Source: Sipunculus nudus
Taxonomy: Eukaryota > Annelida > Sipuncula > Golfingiida > Sipunculidae
Direction: 5' to 3'
DNA length: 64,000 bases
Assembly (NCBI GenBank): GCA_026874595.1
Contig: CM049317.1
Location: 45,532,401 to 45,596,400, forward strand
Both the position numbers and the translations under genes were made by a program. The notes under the pieces are model-generated. The model made no database searches. It saw nothing but the letters and a program-made list of their open reading frames with translations, and was not told the origin of the DNA. Positions 48,701 to 61,299 of the stretch are shown in pieces. Position 1 is the first letter of the stretch, and every line of letters starts with the position of its first letter.

Positions 48701-51700
48701 AGACCTTGACAGAGGTGGGTGTATCGTAAAGGCTAGACGATATAGACCTTGACAAAGGTGGGTGGATCATAAAGGTTAGACGATATAGACCTTGACAGAG
48801 GTGGGTGGGTCATAAAGGTTAGACGATATAGACCTTGACAAAGGTGGGTGTATCATAAAGGCTAGGCGATATAGACCTTGACAGAGGTGGGTGTATCATA
48901 AGGGTTAGACGATATAGACCTTGACAGAGGTGTGTGTATCATAAAGGCTAGACGATCTAGACCTTGACAAAGGTGGGTGGATCATAAAGGTTAGACGATA
49001 TAGACCTTGACAAAGGTGGGTGGATCATAAAGGTTAGACGATATAGACCTTAACAGAGGTAGGTGGATCATAAAGGTTAGACGATATAGACCTTGACAAA
49101 GGTGGGTGTATCATAAAGGCTAGGCGATATAGACCTTGACAGAGGTGGGTGTATCATAAGGGTTAGACGATATAGACCTTGACAGAGGTGGGTGTATCAT
49201 AAAGGCTAGACGATCTAGACCTTGACAGAGGTGGGTGTATCATAAGGGTTAGACGATATAGACCTTGACAGAGGTGGGTGTATCGTAAAGGCTAGACGAT
49301 ATAGACCTTGACAAAGGTGGGTGGATCATAAAGGTTAGACGATATAGACCTTGACAGAGGTGGGTGTATCATAAAGGCTAGACGATATAGACCTTGACAG
49401 AGGTGGGTGTATCATGAAAGTTAGACGATATAGACCTTGACAGAGGTGGGTTTCTCATAAAGGTTAGACGATATAGACCTAAACAGGGGTGGATGTATCA
49501 TAAAGGTTAGACGATATAGACCTTGAGAGAGGTGGGTTTATCATAAAGGCTAGACGATCTAGACCTTGACAGAGGTGGGTGTATCATAAAGGTTAGACGA
49601 TATAGACCTTGACAGAGGTGGGTTAATCATAAAGGCTAGGCGATATAAACCTTGACAGAGGTGGGTGTATCATAAGGGTTAGACGATATAGACCTTGAGA
49701 GAGGTGGGTGTAACATAAAGGCTAGGCGATATAGACCTTGACAGAGGTGGGTGTATCATAAGGGTTAGACGATATAGACCTTGACAGAGGTGGGTGTATC
49801 ATAAAGGAAAGACGATATAGACCTTGACAAAGGTGGGTGTATCATAAAGGCTAGGCGATATAGACCTTGACAGAGGTGGGTGTATCATAAGGGTTAGACG
49901 ATATAGACCTTGACAGAGGTGGGTGTATCATAAAGGCTAGACGATCTAGACCTTGACAGAGGTGGGTGTATCATAAGGGTTAGACGATATAGACCTTGAC
50001 AGAGGTGGGTGTATCGTAAAGGCTAGACGATATAGACCTTGACAAAGGTGGGTGGATCATAAAGGTTAGACGATATAGACCTTGACAGAGGTGGGTGGAT
50101 CATAAAGGTTAGACGATATAGACCTTGACAAAGGTGGGTGTATCATAAAGGCTAGGCGATATAGACCTTGACAGAGGTGGGTGTATCATAAGGGTTAGAC
50201 GATATAGACCTTGACAGAGGTGGGTGTATCATAAAGGCTAGACGATCTAGACCTTGACAGAGGTGGGTGTATCATAAGGGTTAGACGATATAGACCTTGA
50301 CAGAGGTGGGTGTATCGTAAAGGCTAGACGATATAGACCTTGACAAAGGTGGGTGGATCATAAAGTTTAGACGATATAGACCTTGACAGAGGTGGGTGTA
50401 TCGTAAAGGCTAGACGATATAGACCTTGACAGAGGTGGGTTTATCATAAAGGTTAGAAGATATAGACCTTGACAGAGGTGGGTGTATCATAAAGGTTAGA
50501 CGATATAGACCATGACAGAGGTGGATGTATCATAAAGGTTAGACGATATAGATCTTGACAGAGGTGGGTGTATCATAAAGCTAAGACGATTTAGACCATG
50601 ACAGAGGTGGATGTATCATAAGGGTTAGACGATATAGACCTTGACAGAGGTGGGTGTATCGTAAAGGCCAGACGATATAGACCTTGACAAAGGTGGGTGG
50701 ATAATAAAGGTTAGACGACATAGACCTTAACAGAGGTGGGTGGATCATAAAGATTAGACGATATAGACCTTGACAAAGGTGGGTGTATCATAAAGGCTAG
50801 GCGATATAGACCTTGACAGAGGTGGGTGTATCATAAGGGTTAGACGATATAGACCTTGACAGAGGTGGGTGTATCATAAAGGCTAGACGATCTAGACCTT
50901 GACAGAGGTGGGTGTATCATAAGGGTTAGACGATATAGACCTTGACAGAGGTGGGTGTATCGTAAAGGCTAGACGATATAGACCTTGACAAAGGTGGGTG
51001 GATCATAAAGGTTAGACGATATAGACCTTGACAGAGGTGGGTGTATCGTAAAGGCTAGACGATATAGACCTTGACAGAGGTGGGTTTATCATAAAGGTTA
51101 GACGATATAGACCATGACAGAGGTGGGTGTATCATCAAGGCTAGACGATCTAGACCTTGACAGAGGTGGGTGTATCATAAGGGTTAGACGATATGGTCCT
51201 AGACAGAGGCGGGTGTATCATAAAGGTTAGACGATATAGACCTAGACAGAGGTGGGTGTATCATAAAGGCTAGACGATCTAGACCTTGAAAGAGGTGGGT
51301 GTATCATAAGGGTTAGACGATATAGACCTTGACAGAGGTGGGTGTATCGTAAAGGCTAGACGATATAGACCTTGACAAAGGTGGGTGGATCATAAAGGTT
51401 AGACGATATAGACCTTGACAGAGGTGGGTGGATCATAAAGGTTAGACGATATAGACCTTAACAGAGGTGGGTGGATCATAAAGGTTAGACGATATAGACC
51501 TTGACAAAGGTGGGTGTATCATAAAGGCTAGGCGATATAGACCTTGACAGAGGTGGGTGTATCATAAGGGTTAGACGATATAGACCTTGACAGAGGTGGG
51601 TGTATCATAAAGGCTAGACGATCTAGACCTTGACAGAGGTGGGTGTATCATAAGGGTTAGACGATATAGACCTTGACAGAGGTGGGTGTATCGTAAAGGC

Positions 51701-54355
51701 TAGAGGATTTAGACCTTGACAAAGGTGGGTGGATCATAAAGGTGAGATGATATAGACCTTGACAGAGGTGGGTGTATCGTAAAGGCTAGACGATATAGAC
51801 CTTGACAGAGGTGGGTTTATCATAAAGGTTAGACGATATAGACCTTGACAGAGGTGGGTGTATCATAAAGGCTAGACGATATAGACCTTGACAGAGGCGG
51901 GTGTATCATAAGGGTTAGACGATATAGACCTTGACAGAGGTGGGTGTAACATAAAGGCTAGGCGATATAGACCTTGACAGAGTTGGGTGTATCATAAGGG
52001 TTAGACGATATAGACCTTGACAGAGGTGGGTGTATCATAAAGGTAAGACGATATAGACCTTGACAAAGGTGGGTGTATCATAAAGGCTAGGCGATATAGA
52101 CCTTGACAGAGGTGGGTGTATCATAAGGGTTAGACGATATAGACCTTGACAGAGGTGGGTGTATCATAAAGGCTAGACGATCTAGACCTTGACAGAGGTG
52201 GGTGTATCATAAGGGTTAGACGATATAGACCTTGACAGAGGTGGGTGTATCGTAAAGGCTAGACGATATAGACCTTGACAAAGGTGGGTGGATCATAAAG
52301 GTAAGACGATATAGACCTTGACAGAGGTGGGTGGATCATAAAGGTTAGACGATATAGACCTTGACAAAGGTGGGTGTATCATAAAGGCTAGGCGATATAG
52401 ACCTTGAAAGAGGTGGGTGTATCATAAGGGTTAGACGATATAGACCTTGACAGAGGTGGGTGTATCGTAAAGGCTAGACGATATAGACCTTGACAAAGGT
52501 GGGTGGATCATAAAGGTTAGACGATATAGACCTTGACAGAGGTGGGTTTATCATAAAGGCTAGGCGATATAGACCTTGACAGAGGCGGGTGTATCATAAG
52601 GGTAAGACGATATAGACCTTGACAAAGGTGGGTGTATCATAAAGGCTAGGCGATATAGACCTTGACAGAGGTGGGTGTATCATAAGGGTTAGACGATATA
52701 GACCTTGACAGAGGTGGGTGTATCATAAAGGCTAGACGATCTAGACCTTGACAGAGGTGGGTGTATCATAAGGGTTAGACGATATAGACCTTGACAGAGG
52801 TGGGTGTATCGTAAAGGCTAGACGATATAGACCTTGACAAAGGTGGGTGGATCATAAAGGTTAGACGATATAGACCTTGACAGAGGTGGGTGGATCATAA
52901 AGGTTAGACGATATAGACCTTGACAAAGGTGGGTGTATCATAAAGGCTAGGCGATATAGACCTTGACAGAGGTGGGTGTATCATAAGGGTTAGACGATAT
53001 AGACCTTGACAGAGGTGGGTGTATCATAAAGGCTAGACGATCTAGACCTTGACAAAGGTGGGTGTATCATAAAGGTTAGACGATATAGACCTTGACAGAG
53101 GTGGGTGTATCGTAAAGGCTAGACGATATAGACCTTGACAAAGGTGGGTGGATCATAAAGGTTAGACGATATAGACCTTGACAGAGGTGGGTGTATCGTA
53201 AAGGCTAGACGATATAGACCTTGACAGAGGTGGGTTTATCATAAAGGTTAGACGATATAGACCTTGACAGAGGTGGGTGTATCATAAAGGTTAGACGATA
53301 TAGACCATGACAGAGGTGGATGTATCATAAAGGTTAGACGATATAGACCATGACAGAGGTGGATGTATCATAAGGGTTAGACGATATAGACCTTGACAGA
53401 GGTGGGTGTATCGTAAAGGCTAGACGATATAGACCTTGACAAAGGTGGGTGTATCGTAAAGGCTAGACGATATAGACCTTAACAGAGGTGGGTGGATCAT
53501 AAAGGTTAGACGATATAGACCTTGACAAAGGTGGGTTTATCATAAAGGTTAGACGATATAGACCTTGACAGAGGTGGGTGTATCATAAAGGTTAGACGAT
53601 ATAGACCATGACAGAGGTGGATGTATCATAAAGGTTAGACGATATAGACCATGACAGAGGTGGATGTATCATAAGGGTTAGACGATATAGACCTTGACAG
53701 AGGTGGGTGTATCATAAAGGCTAGGCGATATAGACCTTGACAGAGGTGGGTGTATCATAAGGGTTAGACGATATAGACCTTGACAGAGGTGGGTGTATCA
53801 TAAAGGCTAGACGATCTAGACCTTGACAGAGGTGGGTGTATCATAAGGGTTAGACGATATAGACCTTGCCAGAGGTGGGTTTATCGTAAAGGCTAGACGA
53901 TATAGACCTTGACAAAGGTGGGTGGATCATAAAGGTTAGATGATACAGACCTTGACAGAGGTGGGTGTATCGTAAAGGCTAGACGATATAGACCTTGACA
54001 GAGGTGGGTTTATCATAAAGGTTAGACGATATAGACCTTGACAGAGGTGGGTGTATCATAAAGGTTAGACGATATAGACCTTGACAGAGGTGGGTGTATC
54101 ATAAAGGTTAGACGATCTAGACCTTGACAGAGGTGGGTGTATCATAAGGGTTAGACGATATAGACCTTGACAGAGTCGGGTTTGTCATAAAGGTTAGACG
54201 ATATAGACCTTGACAGAGGTGGGTGTATCATAAAGGTTAGACGATATAGACCTTGACAGAGGTGGGTGTATCATAAAGGCTAGACGATCTAGACCTTGAC
54301 AGAGGTGGGTTTTTCATTAATGTTAGACAATCTAGACCTAGACAGAGATTGGTGT
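30741..54355 (+). repeat. 43-bp satellite-type array, about 550 copies
   Basis: Units consist of GAGGTGGGTGTATCATAAAG, GTTAGACGATAT (or GCTAGACGATAT) and AGACCTTGACA. The period is 43 bp throughout: GTGGGTGTAT at 30,961 and the next at 31,004. Common variants include TTTATC/TGGATC for TGTATC, TCGTAAAGG, TAAGGG, GACAAAGG, CCTAGAC and GATCTAGACC. Variants occur in fixed orders, giving higher-order repeats of 7 units (301 bp) in the right half and multi-kilobase duplicated blocks throughout. Because 43 is not a multiple of three, frames close quickly; the few frames of about 70 codons repeat every 43 residues and are not genes. This is satellite or VNTR DNA. Confidence 0.97.
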
Positions 54356-56230
54356 ATCATAAAATTTAGACAATGTAGACTTAGACAGGGTTGGGTGTAT
54401 CATGAAGTTTTGACGATGTGGACCTAGATGGAGGTGGGTGTATCATATAAAGATTAGAATATTTAGTTCTAGACACAGGTTGATGTATCATGGAGGTTAG
54501 AAAATTTAGACCTAGACACAGGTGGATGTATAATGAAGGTTAGACCATTTAGACCTAGTCACAGATTGATGTACCAGGGAGGTTAGACAATTTAGACCTT
54601 ATTACAGGTGGATGTATCATAGAGGTAAGACAATTTATACCGAGACACAGATTGATGTAACATGGAGGTTAGAAAATTAGACCTATACACAGGTGGATGT
54701 ATCATGCAGGTTATAAAGTTTAGACCTAGACACAGGTGGATGTATCATGGAGTTTAGACAATTTAGAACTAGTCACAGATGGATGTATCATGGAGTTTAT
54801 ACAGTTAAGACCTAGACACAGGTGGATGTATCATGGAGGTTAGACAATTTAGACCTGGAAACAGGTTGGTGTATAATGAAGGTTAGACCATTTAGACCTA
54901 GTCACAGATTGATGTAGCATGGAGGTTAGACAATTTAGACCTTATTACAGGTGGATGTATCATAGAGGTAAGACAATTTATACCTAGACACAGATTGATG
55001 TAACATGGAGGTTAGAAAATTAGACCTAGACACAGGTGGATGTATCATGCAGGTTATACAGTTTAGACCTAGACACAGGTGGATGTATCATGGAGTTTAG
55101 ACAATTTAGAACTAGTCACAGATGGATGTATCATGGAGGTTATAGAGTTAAGACCTAGACACAGGTGGATGTATCATGGAGGTAATATAATTTAGACCTA
55201 GTCAAAGATGGATGTATCATGGAGGTTATACAGTTTAGACCTAGACATAGGTGGATGTATAATGAAGGTTAGACAGTTTAGACCTAGACACAGGTGGATG
55301 TATCATGGAGCTTAGCCAATTTAGACCTTAAGACAGGTGGATGTATCATGGAGGTAAGATAATTTAGACCTAGTCAAAGATGGATGTATCATGGAGGTTA
55401 TACAGTTTAGACCTAGACACAGGTGGATGTATAATGAAGGTTATACCATTTAGACCTAGTCACAGATTGATGTACCAGGGAGGTTAGACAATTTAGACCT
55501 TATTACAGGTGGAGGTATCATAGAGGTAAGACAATTTAGACCTAGACACAGATTGATGTAACATGGAGGTTAGAAAATTAGACCTAGACACAGGTGGATG
55601 TATCATGCAGGTTATACAGTTTAGACCTAGACACAGGTGGATGTATCATGGAGTTTAGACATTTTATATCTAGTCACAGATGACTGTATCATGGAGCTTA
55701 GCCAATTTAGACCTTATTACAGGTGGAGGTATCATAGAGGTAAGACAATTTAGACCTAGACACAGATTGATGTAACATGGAGGTTAGAAAATAAGACCTA
55801 GACACAGGTGGATGTATCATGCAGGTTATACAGTTTAGACCTAGACACAGGTGGATGTATCATGGAGTTTAGACATTTTATATCTAGTCACAGATGACTG
55901 TATCATGGAGCTTAGCCAATTTAGACCTTATTACAGGTGGAGGTATCATAGAGGTAAGACAATTTAGACCTAGACACAGATTGATGTATCATGGAGGTTA
56001 GACAAATTAGACCTGGACACAGGCGGATGGCTCATGGAGGCTTTACAGTTTAGACCTAGACAAAGGTGGATGTATCATGGAGGTAAGACAATTTACACCT
56101 AGACACAGGTCGATGTGTCACTGAGGTTATACAATTTAGACCTAGACACAGGTAATTTACACAGGTAGACACAGGATGTATCATGGAGTTAAGACAATTA
56201 TGACCTAGACCGGGGCGGATGTATAATAGA
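54356..56230 (+). repeat. Diverged right edge of the 43-bp array, about 43 copies
   Basis: The 43-bp period continues but the units differ: CAGGTGGATGTATCATGGAG, GTTAGACAATTTAGACC and TAGACA. Copies vary much more than in the main array. The marker TTATTACAGG at 54,599, 54,942, 55,500, 55,714 and 55,928 shows local blocks, including two near-identical 214-bp (5-unit) repeats at about 55,550-55,980. The array fades out near 56,230. Confidence 0.92.
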
Positions 56231-56239
56231 CAGTGATGC

Positions 56240-56740
56240 AGAACTCGAGACATTGACTCTATTCTGGACTTGAGTCCATTTTTTGGGGGACTCATTCTCG
56301 GAATTGGACTCGACGGTTCTTGGCTCGGACTTGTACTATGGCGCTGAGTTAAGAAATATAACCAAGTCCATCTCCAGTCCAATAGAAAACAATCTGTATT
56401 ATAAAGACTGAAGTACATTATGCAAACTATTTACAAAATACTACATAATAATAACACTATATACACCAAGCCTTGCTCTCCTTTAGGAGCAATAAATGTA
56501 ATTAACCATTATAGTAAATGTATGAACTAACTTAAAAATGTACATGATCATCCGAAATTACAATATTAAATTGCTTTTCAAGGATACTTGTGTTTGAACC
56601 GGACTCAGACTTGGACTCGTTTACAAAATAATTCGGACTCGAAGAAGGTGGACTTGTATTTGAACCTCAAGGACTTGGACTTGAGTGGCCTGTACGTGGA
56701 CGTGTAATCGGACTCGGTTGGTGTGGACTCGACATCATCA
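56240..56740. repeat. Element with GGACTTGGACTC sub-terminal repeats
   Basis: Clusters of GGACTCG/GGACTTG hexamer-type units occur at about 56,255-56,335 and 56,595-56,735, separated by AT-rich sequence without them. Paired clusters around a short core suggest a non-autonomous DNA transposon. The minus-strand frames at 56,056-56,418 and 56,605-56,847 reflect this composition and have no recognised domain. Confidence 0.4.
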
Positions 56741-57852
56741 CTGCTATGGTATGGAAATAGCAATGCATCGGGTGGTGCATCAGTTATGTGAGTATGGTGA
56801 ATGTTTATGTCAAATTGGTTTGGATTTATCGCGCTAGGAATATTCAAGGAAAGCTCGCATATGTGATGGACGGACAGAAGGACGTACGGAGTGTTTAGTT
56901 ATTTATAAAAAAAATCAATACAAAAAATATTAAAATTAAATGTCCTTTTTTTTACAAATATATTTATCAAATGTTCTTTAAACCCTTGGCAATGATCGAT
57001 TTCTTTCTACAACTGCACAAAGTAAGTGCGTATTCGATCAATTGTTTACTTATTGTTAAAGCGGAGGTTAAAATTGCCATTGTAATGCACATAGTAAGGT
57101 AATAGTAAACACCATTTGTTGTCAAGGAAACTTTCAACAGGTGAGGTATGCTCAAAATAATCCATACATTTAATCTCTAGAGGTTCTCTGTTTTGGGTCA
57201 TACCACTTATCTTAAAGTAGATACAATCGACCTGCTTTGTAGATAATACATTTACTTTGGACTTCAGCTTTCTTCGGAAAGCTGTTTGTTATGACCAGCA
57301 GCAGTGCATGATTTGATATTAATGGTTTATGTGTACATGCTTAACACATGCTTCTGAACAACACATTCTTCTGAAGACAAATGTAAAATGAAATTCATGG
57401 TTCTTCTTTTCTGTCAGATGTATCTTGGAGGTAAGCTCTGTTTCAATTAATATCTTCAGCATTTTCTTATTTGATGTATATTATTAAGACCAGTTCATCA
57501 ACAGGTTAGAATATATTCAAGACACCATGCAGCAACCAGCCTCAAGTGTCCACCGAATAGTTACCATAATATAGGCAGACCACACTGAGTTGAAAATACT
57601 AAATATCGCGATCCGCTGATATCTTCAATAGTGTTATCATTAACCAATGTAACAATAAATTTTTTTCCGGCGCAATATCTGGTCTCACAAAAGCACTTAT
57701 TTTGCCCCGCCGGTATTTATTAAATCTGCTCAATTAACGGGGAGAATATAGAAAATTATCAGAGCAAGAGATATCCAAACAATATAGCTCTCTGCTCTCT
57801 TGGTCAAAGACGGAATTCTAGTAAACTGATCGCAGCAAAACACAGAGGTGAC
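56741..57852. other. No gene recognised; perfect TTCG-loop hairpin
   Basis: A perfect hairpin CAGCTTTCTTCGGAAAGCTG lies at 57,265-57,284 (8-bp stem, TTCG loop). Otherwise the sequence is AT-rich without a supported frame. Confidence 0.5.
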
Positions 57853-57975
57853 CAGTGGTGGATCCAGAAAGTCAAAAACGGGGGGCGCTAATATTGGGTT
57901 GGTGGCTGATGGGGATTATGGGTATTATTAAAAAACTAGGTTCTCAAAAGTTTTTTTTTTGTAAATTATATTAAT
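57853..57975 (+). mobile_element. CAG-terminated element fragment, third copy
   Basis: It starts CAGTGGTGGATCCAGAAAG, has a GGGGGGCGC run, then GCTAATATTGGGTTGGTGG. It is co-linear with the copy at 19,951. The right end is not defined. Confidence 0.55.
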
Positions 57976-58451
57976 ACATTTATATATACGGGTAATTAGA
58001 AATGAATGTTATTTTTTTATTTAATTTATTTCCACAATGTTTTCTTTAAACGTTATTACAGGTAAATGAGGAAGGATATATAGGGAATTTATTTAAATAT
58101 GCAATGTAAAGAGATATTTGAGGCACCAGTCATATAAATAGAAGTATTTCCTGTTGCCGGGAGGGGGGGGGGTATGTTAACATGTGTCCGGCTGTAATAT
58201 TCAAATTTGTTAAAAATGGAATATTAACTGGAAAGTAAAATGTTGACGTGAATGGTGAAAATGCGCAGCGCAACTCACTGGACCGGACTGCTAGTCCGGG
58301 ACCGCATTGACCAATGAGAGCAGCTTCTCAAATCACATGACAAGGGTACCAATAAAAATCAGAGAATTAAAGCACATGGCACAAAAAATGACGAATGGTG
58401 TCACTTAGTTAAAGTTGTCTCTGCCAGGAATGTACACGTGCAATCCCTTTC
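57976..58451. other. No gene recognised; small palindrome near CCAAT
   Basis: CCGGACTGCTAGTCCGG at 58,283-58,299 is a 7-bp-stem palindrome. It is followed by GACCAATGAGAG, a CCAAT-like sequence, and TCACATGAC. No downstream gene is apparent, so promoter activity is not claimed. Confidence 0.3.
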
Positions 58452-58645
58452 ATGTGTGTGTGTGTGTGTTTGAGTGTGTGTTTGTGTGTTCGTTCACAAA
58501 GCAATCATGAACGGATACGCATGACATGTTCAAGGCACCTCGGCAATGGACCATTGAAGAATCTAGTAGATATTGGTGTGGGTCTGCCTCATGATGCGGA
58601 TCCAAGGACTTCCAGAATTCACAAATATGCAGTCACATATGTACG
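58452..58645 (+). repeat. Interspersed repeat with (GT)n start, second copy
   Basis: A (GT)n tract followed by ATGAACGGATACGCATGA, GGCAATGGACCATTGAAG, GTGGGTCTG and CACATATGTACG. It is co-linear with the minus-strand segment at 720-905. The 73-codon frame across it is not treated as a gene. Confidence 0.5.
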
Positions 58646-59192
58646 ATTACACATGGGGATATTGGCTAAATAAGTGAATGAAAACACTTGTTGGGGAACT
58701 TCTGCATAAAGACCCCTAGAAATATGTGGTCAATAACTGATCTGAGGAACACGATTTGAGGAATACCCCGCATTTAAAATCATCAGCATCACCCACATGG
58801 CGGAGGCCTGCAATCCTGAGAATGCATATTTCAGGTTATTAGCAAAATAGCAAAACTTGCTAAAAAAATTGGTGTTTCTCAGCTCTATCTAAATACAGCA
58901 TCAAGGGTACACGTGTTATTGCCATGCCTATAGGAATAACAACCATGGAAATATATAATTATTTTGACAACCATTTCGTTGGTTAAGCATGATAAAACTT
59001 AGTCTTGTATTGTAAACATGTGTCTTTTATTTATTTTTTACACAGAAAACATTATTCAGGGTGACTTCTTTAGATTGTGTTTCATCCCCCGAAAGGCACT
59101 GATCAAAAGCAAATAAATAACCGTGCAAGTAATGATATTGGATCTTAAGGTGAAATTACAAATATCAAGCACTTTACATAATCATGTGAAGG
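58646..59192. other. No gene recognised
   Basis: No convincing frame or repeat family seen before the LINE 3' tail. Confidence 0.4.
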
Positions 59193-60149
59193 TTATTTAT
59201 TTATTTATATAGGGTAACCCGTTCAAACAAGATTGTCTGATCTACCATAGGGCCCTGTTGGTCTATGCAGTTTATACAATGTAAAAACATATAAAATGCA
59301 ATCACAATTAATAAAAGTGGCTTAATTAAAAATGATGCATCAATATGTGAAATTAAACATGAACATATAAAAACTATGACATGCAACGTAATATACAGGG
59401 AAATCATGAGTATGACATAAATATGAAATATAACAGATTATGAAGGAACATAAACTATGACATATATAGATTTATTATGTGATGCTTTCCTAAGAATTTT
59501 AAGGAGGAGCAATTTCTTTGAGATTCATTAAATGTGTTCAACAAATAGGAACTCGGCATAAAAATGATTTCTTTAAGAAGTCTGTCCGAGGTTTGGGTAC
59601 ATATAACTTATTGGTATAGCTTTTGCATTCATCATGTTGACGGACTTGGTGAACCGGTCGGTCATATAGAATGGACTTCGTTTATTCAGTAATTTAATCA
59701 TAAGGATTCTAGTCAGATATTCATGTTTTTGTTCAACTGATTTGATGTCAAGGGACTGAAAGATATCTGTAATACTACATTCATGATTAAAATTGCGACA
59801 TATATTCGTGCGGCTTGATTTTTAAGTCTTTAAACGATAGTCAGACATCAGGAAGGCGCATTTTCCTAGATTGTGAGGCTGTAGTCAATGTGCGGCTGAA
59901 TCAGGCCATTGTACATTTTCAAAGCGGTTTCTCGAGGAATGTATCGACTGCACCTGTAAAGAGGCCACCTACTGTTGAGGAGATCATTTTGCATACTTGT
60001 TCAGCGTGATCTGACCATGTCAGGTTTCATTAAGCACAAACCCCTAGTACGTGATACTGTTAGATTGTTTGATGGACTGGTCAAATGCTGTGATATTCAG
60101 GTCCAAAGTCTTCATAGAACGGGATCTGAAGATCCGGTTGATTCGTTTT

Positions 60150-61186
60150 TGTATTTTGACTGAAAGCTTATTAGCATGACGCCCTTTTGATGTTCCTACA
60201 CTGACTTTATTAGGATCATTATTTTGTATAATAAATAATGGTGTCATCCGCAAAAAATTACATTGGCAATTGCCAATCACTGACATAAATTAGAAATTAT
60301 ATGAGCCCTAATACAGAACCTTGAGTTATTCAGATTTTCTTTGGATCCTGTGAAGATACTGTGGCAGCCTTTTTAACAGTATGAGATCTGTCTGAAAAGA
60401 TAAAATAAGGTCATGTGATTTACCATGGAAACCACAATGTTTTATTTTTTCTAAGAGAATATCATGGCTGATGGTGTCGAAACATTTCTTTAGGTCGAAG
60501 AAGCAAGCCCTTTTGAAACATAAATTATAGTTTGCTTGGAGCTAATTGTCCACAAATGTATGTAAACTTGAGTCGAATGATTTTTCAAGAAGGCGCATTG
60601 ATCATGAGTTATTATGTCATGCCGGTTTAAGTGGTATATAATTTAAGCATGTAGAACCGTTTCAAATATGCCTGCTAAATGAGGATGAACAAAAATAGGC
60701 TGATAATGATTAATATCTTCATTGGGTCTTTTGCCTTTGTATATGGGAGTGATTCTTGCGAATTTTCATTCTGTGGGGAAGATAGCTTCACTGATACACC
60801 GAATAAATAAGGCAGCTAAACTGATTCACAATATATTCGAGGCAATTCTTTCATCCGTTTTTTATGCATGAAGTCACGTTGCCTAATAATTTCACGAGTT
60901 GCATTGTCAATTAAACAAGGTTTTTGAGATTTTACTCAGACTTGTTTGACTGGTGCATGTTATTACAAACGTAGAGAAAGTCCTCTTTCCAGAGAGTCCA
61001 TGCATCATTTACATCAGATGCAGTGAGTATAACGTGGATGAGTAAATGTTAAATCCTTTTTAAGTAATCAAAGAAGGCTATTCTATTGAATTTTCTGTAG
61101 GATCGGCGAAGGCATGTGTGATGTAGACCATATTCTATATGCAAATATTCAGATTGAAGGTAAGTAAATATTGCATAGTGATCACT
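60150..61186 (-). pseudogene. LINE endonuclease tail and reverse transcriptase
   Basis: SDHYAIF at 61,166-61,186 matches the SDH motif that closes AP-type LINE endonucleases. Downstream, FARITPIYKGKRPNEDINHY (about 60,700-60,760) is the N-terminal RT motif. FDTISHDIL lies at 60,455-60,481 and the catalytic FADDT at 60,240-60,254. The 75-residue gap between the last two is normal for LINE RTs. The frame changes several times and stops are frequent after FADDT, so this is a fossil. The enzyme would prime reverse transcription at the target site. Confidence 0.8.
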
Positions 61187-61299
61187 GAGGGAGGTTTTAT
61201 ACATTCCTGTGAATTTATGATTTTGTGGGTTGGATGTTAAAAGATGGCGTGAACCTTGGGGCGACAGTATGTTGCTGATAACGTGTGAGGGAGGTGAAG

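Noticed and set aside
30741-54355. A CRISPR-like array
   Set aside because: Units are contiguous with no unique spacers, the context is eukaryotic, and the variation is that of a tandem satellite.
56056-56847. Minus-strand frames of 120 and 80 codons
   Set aside because: They overlap the fading 43-bp array and the GGACTTG repeat clusters. Composition explains them and no domain is seen.
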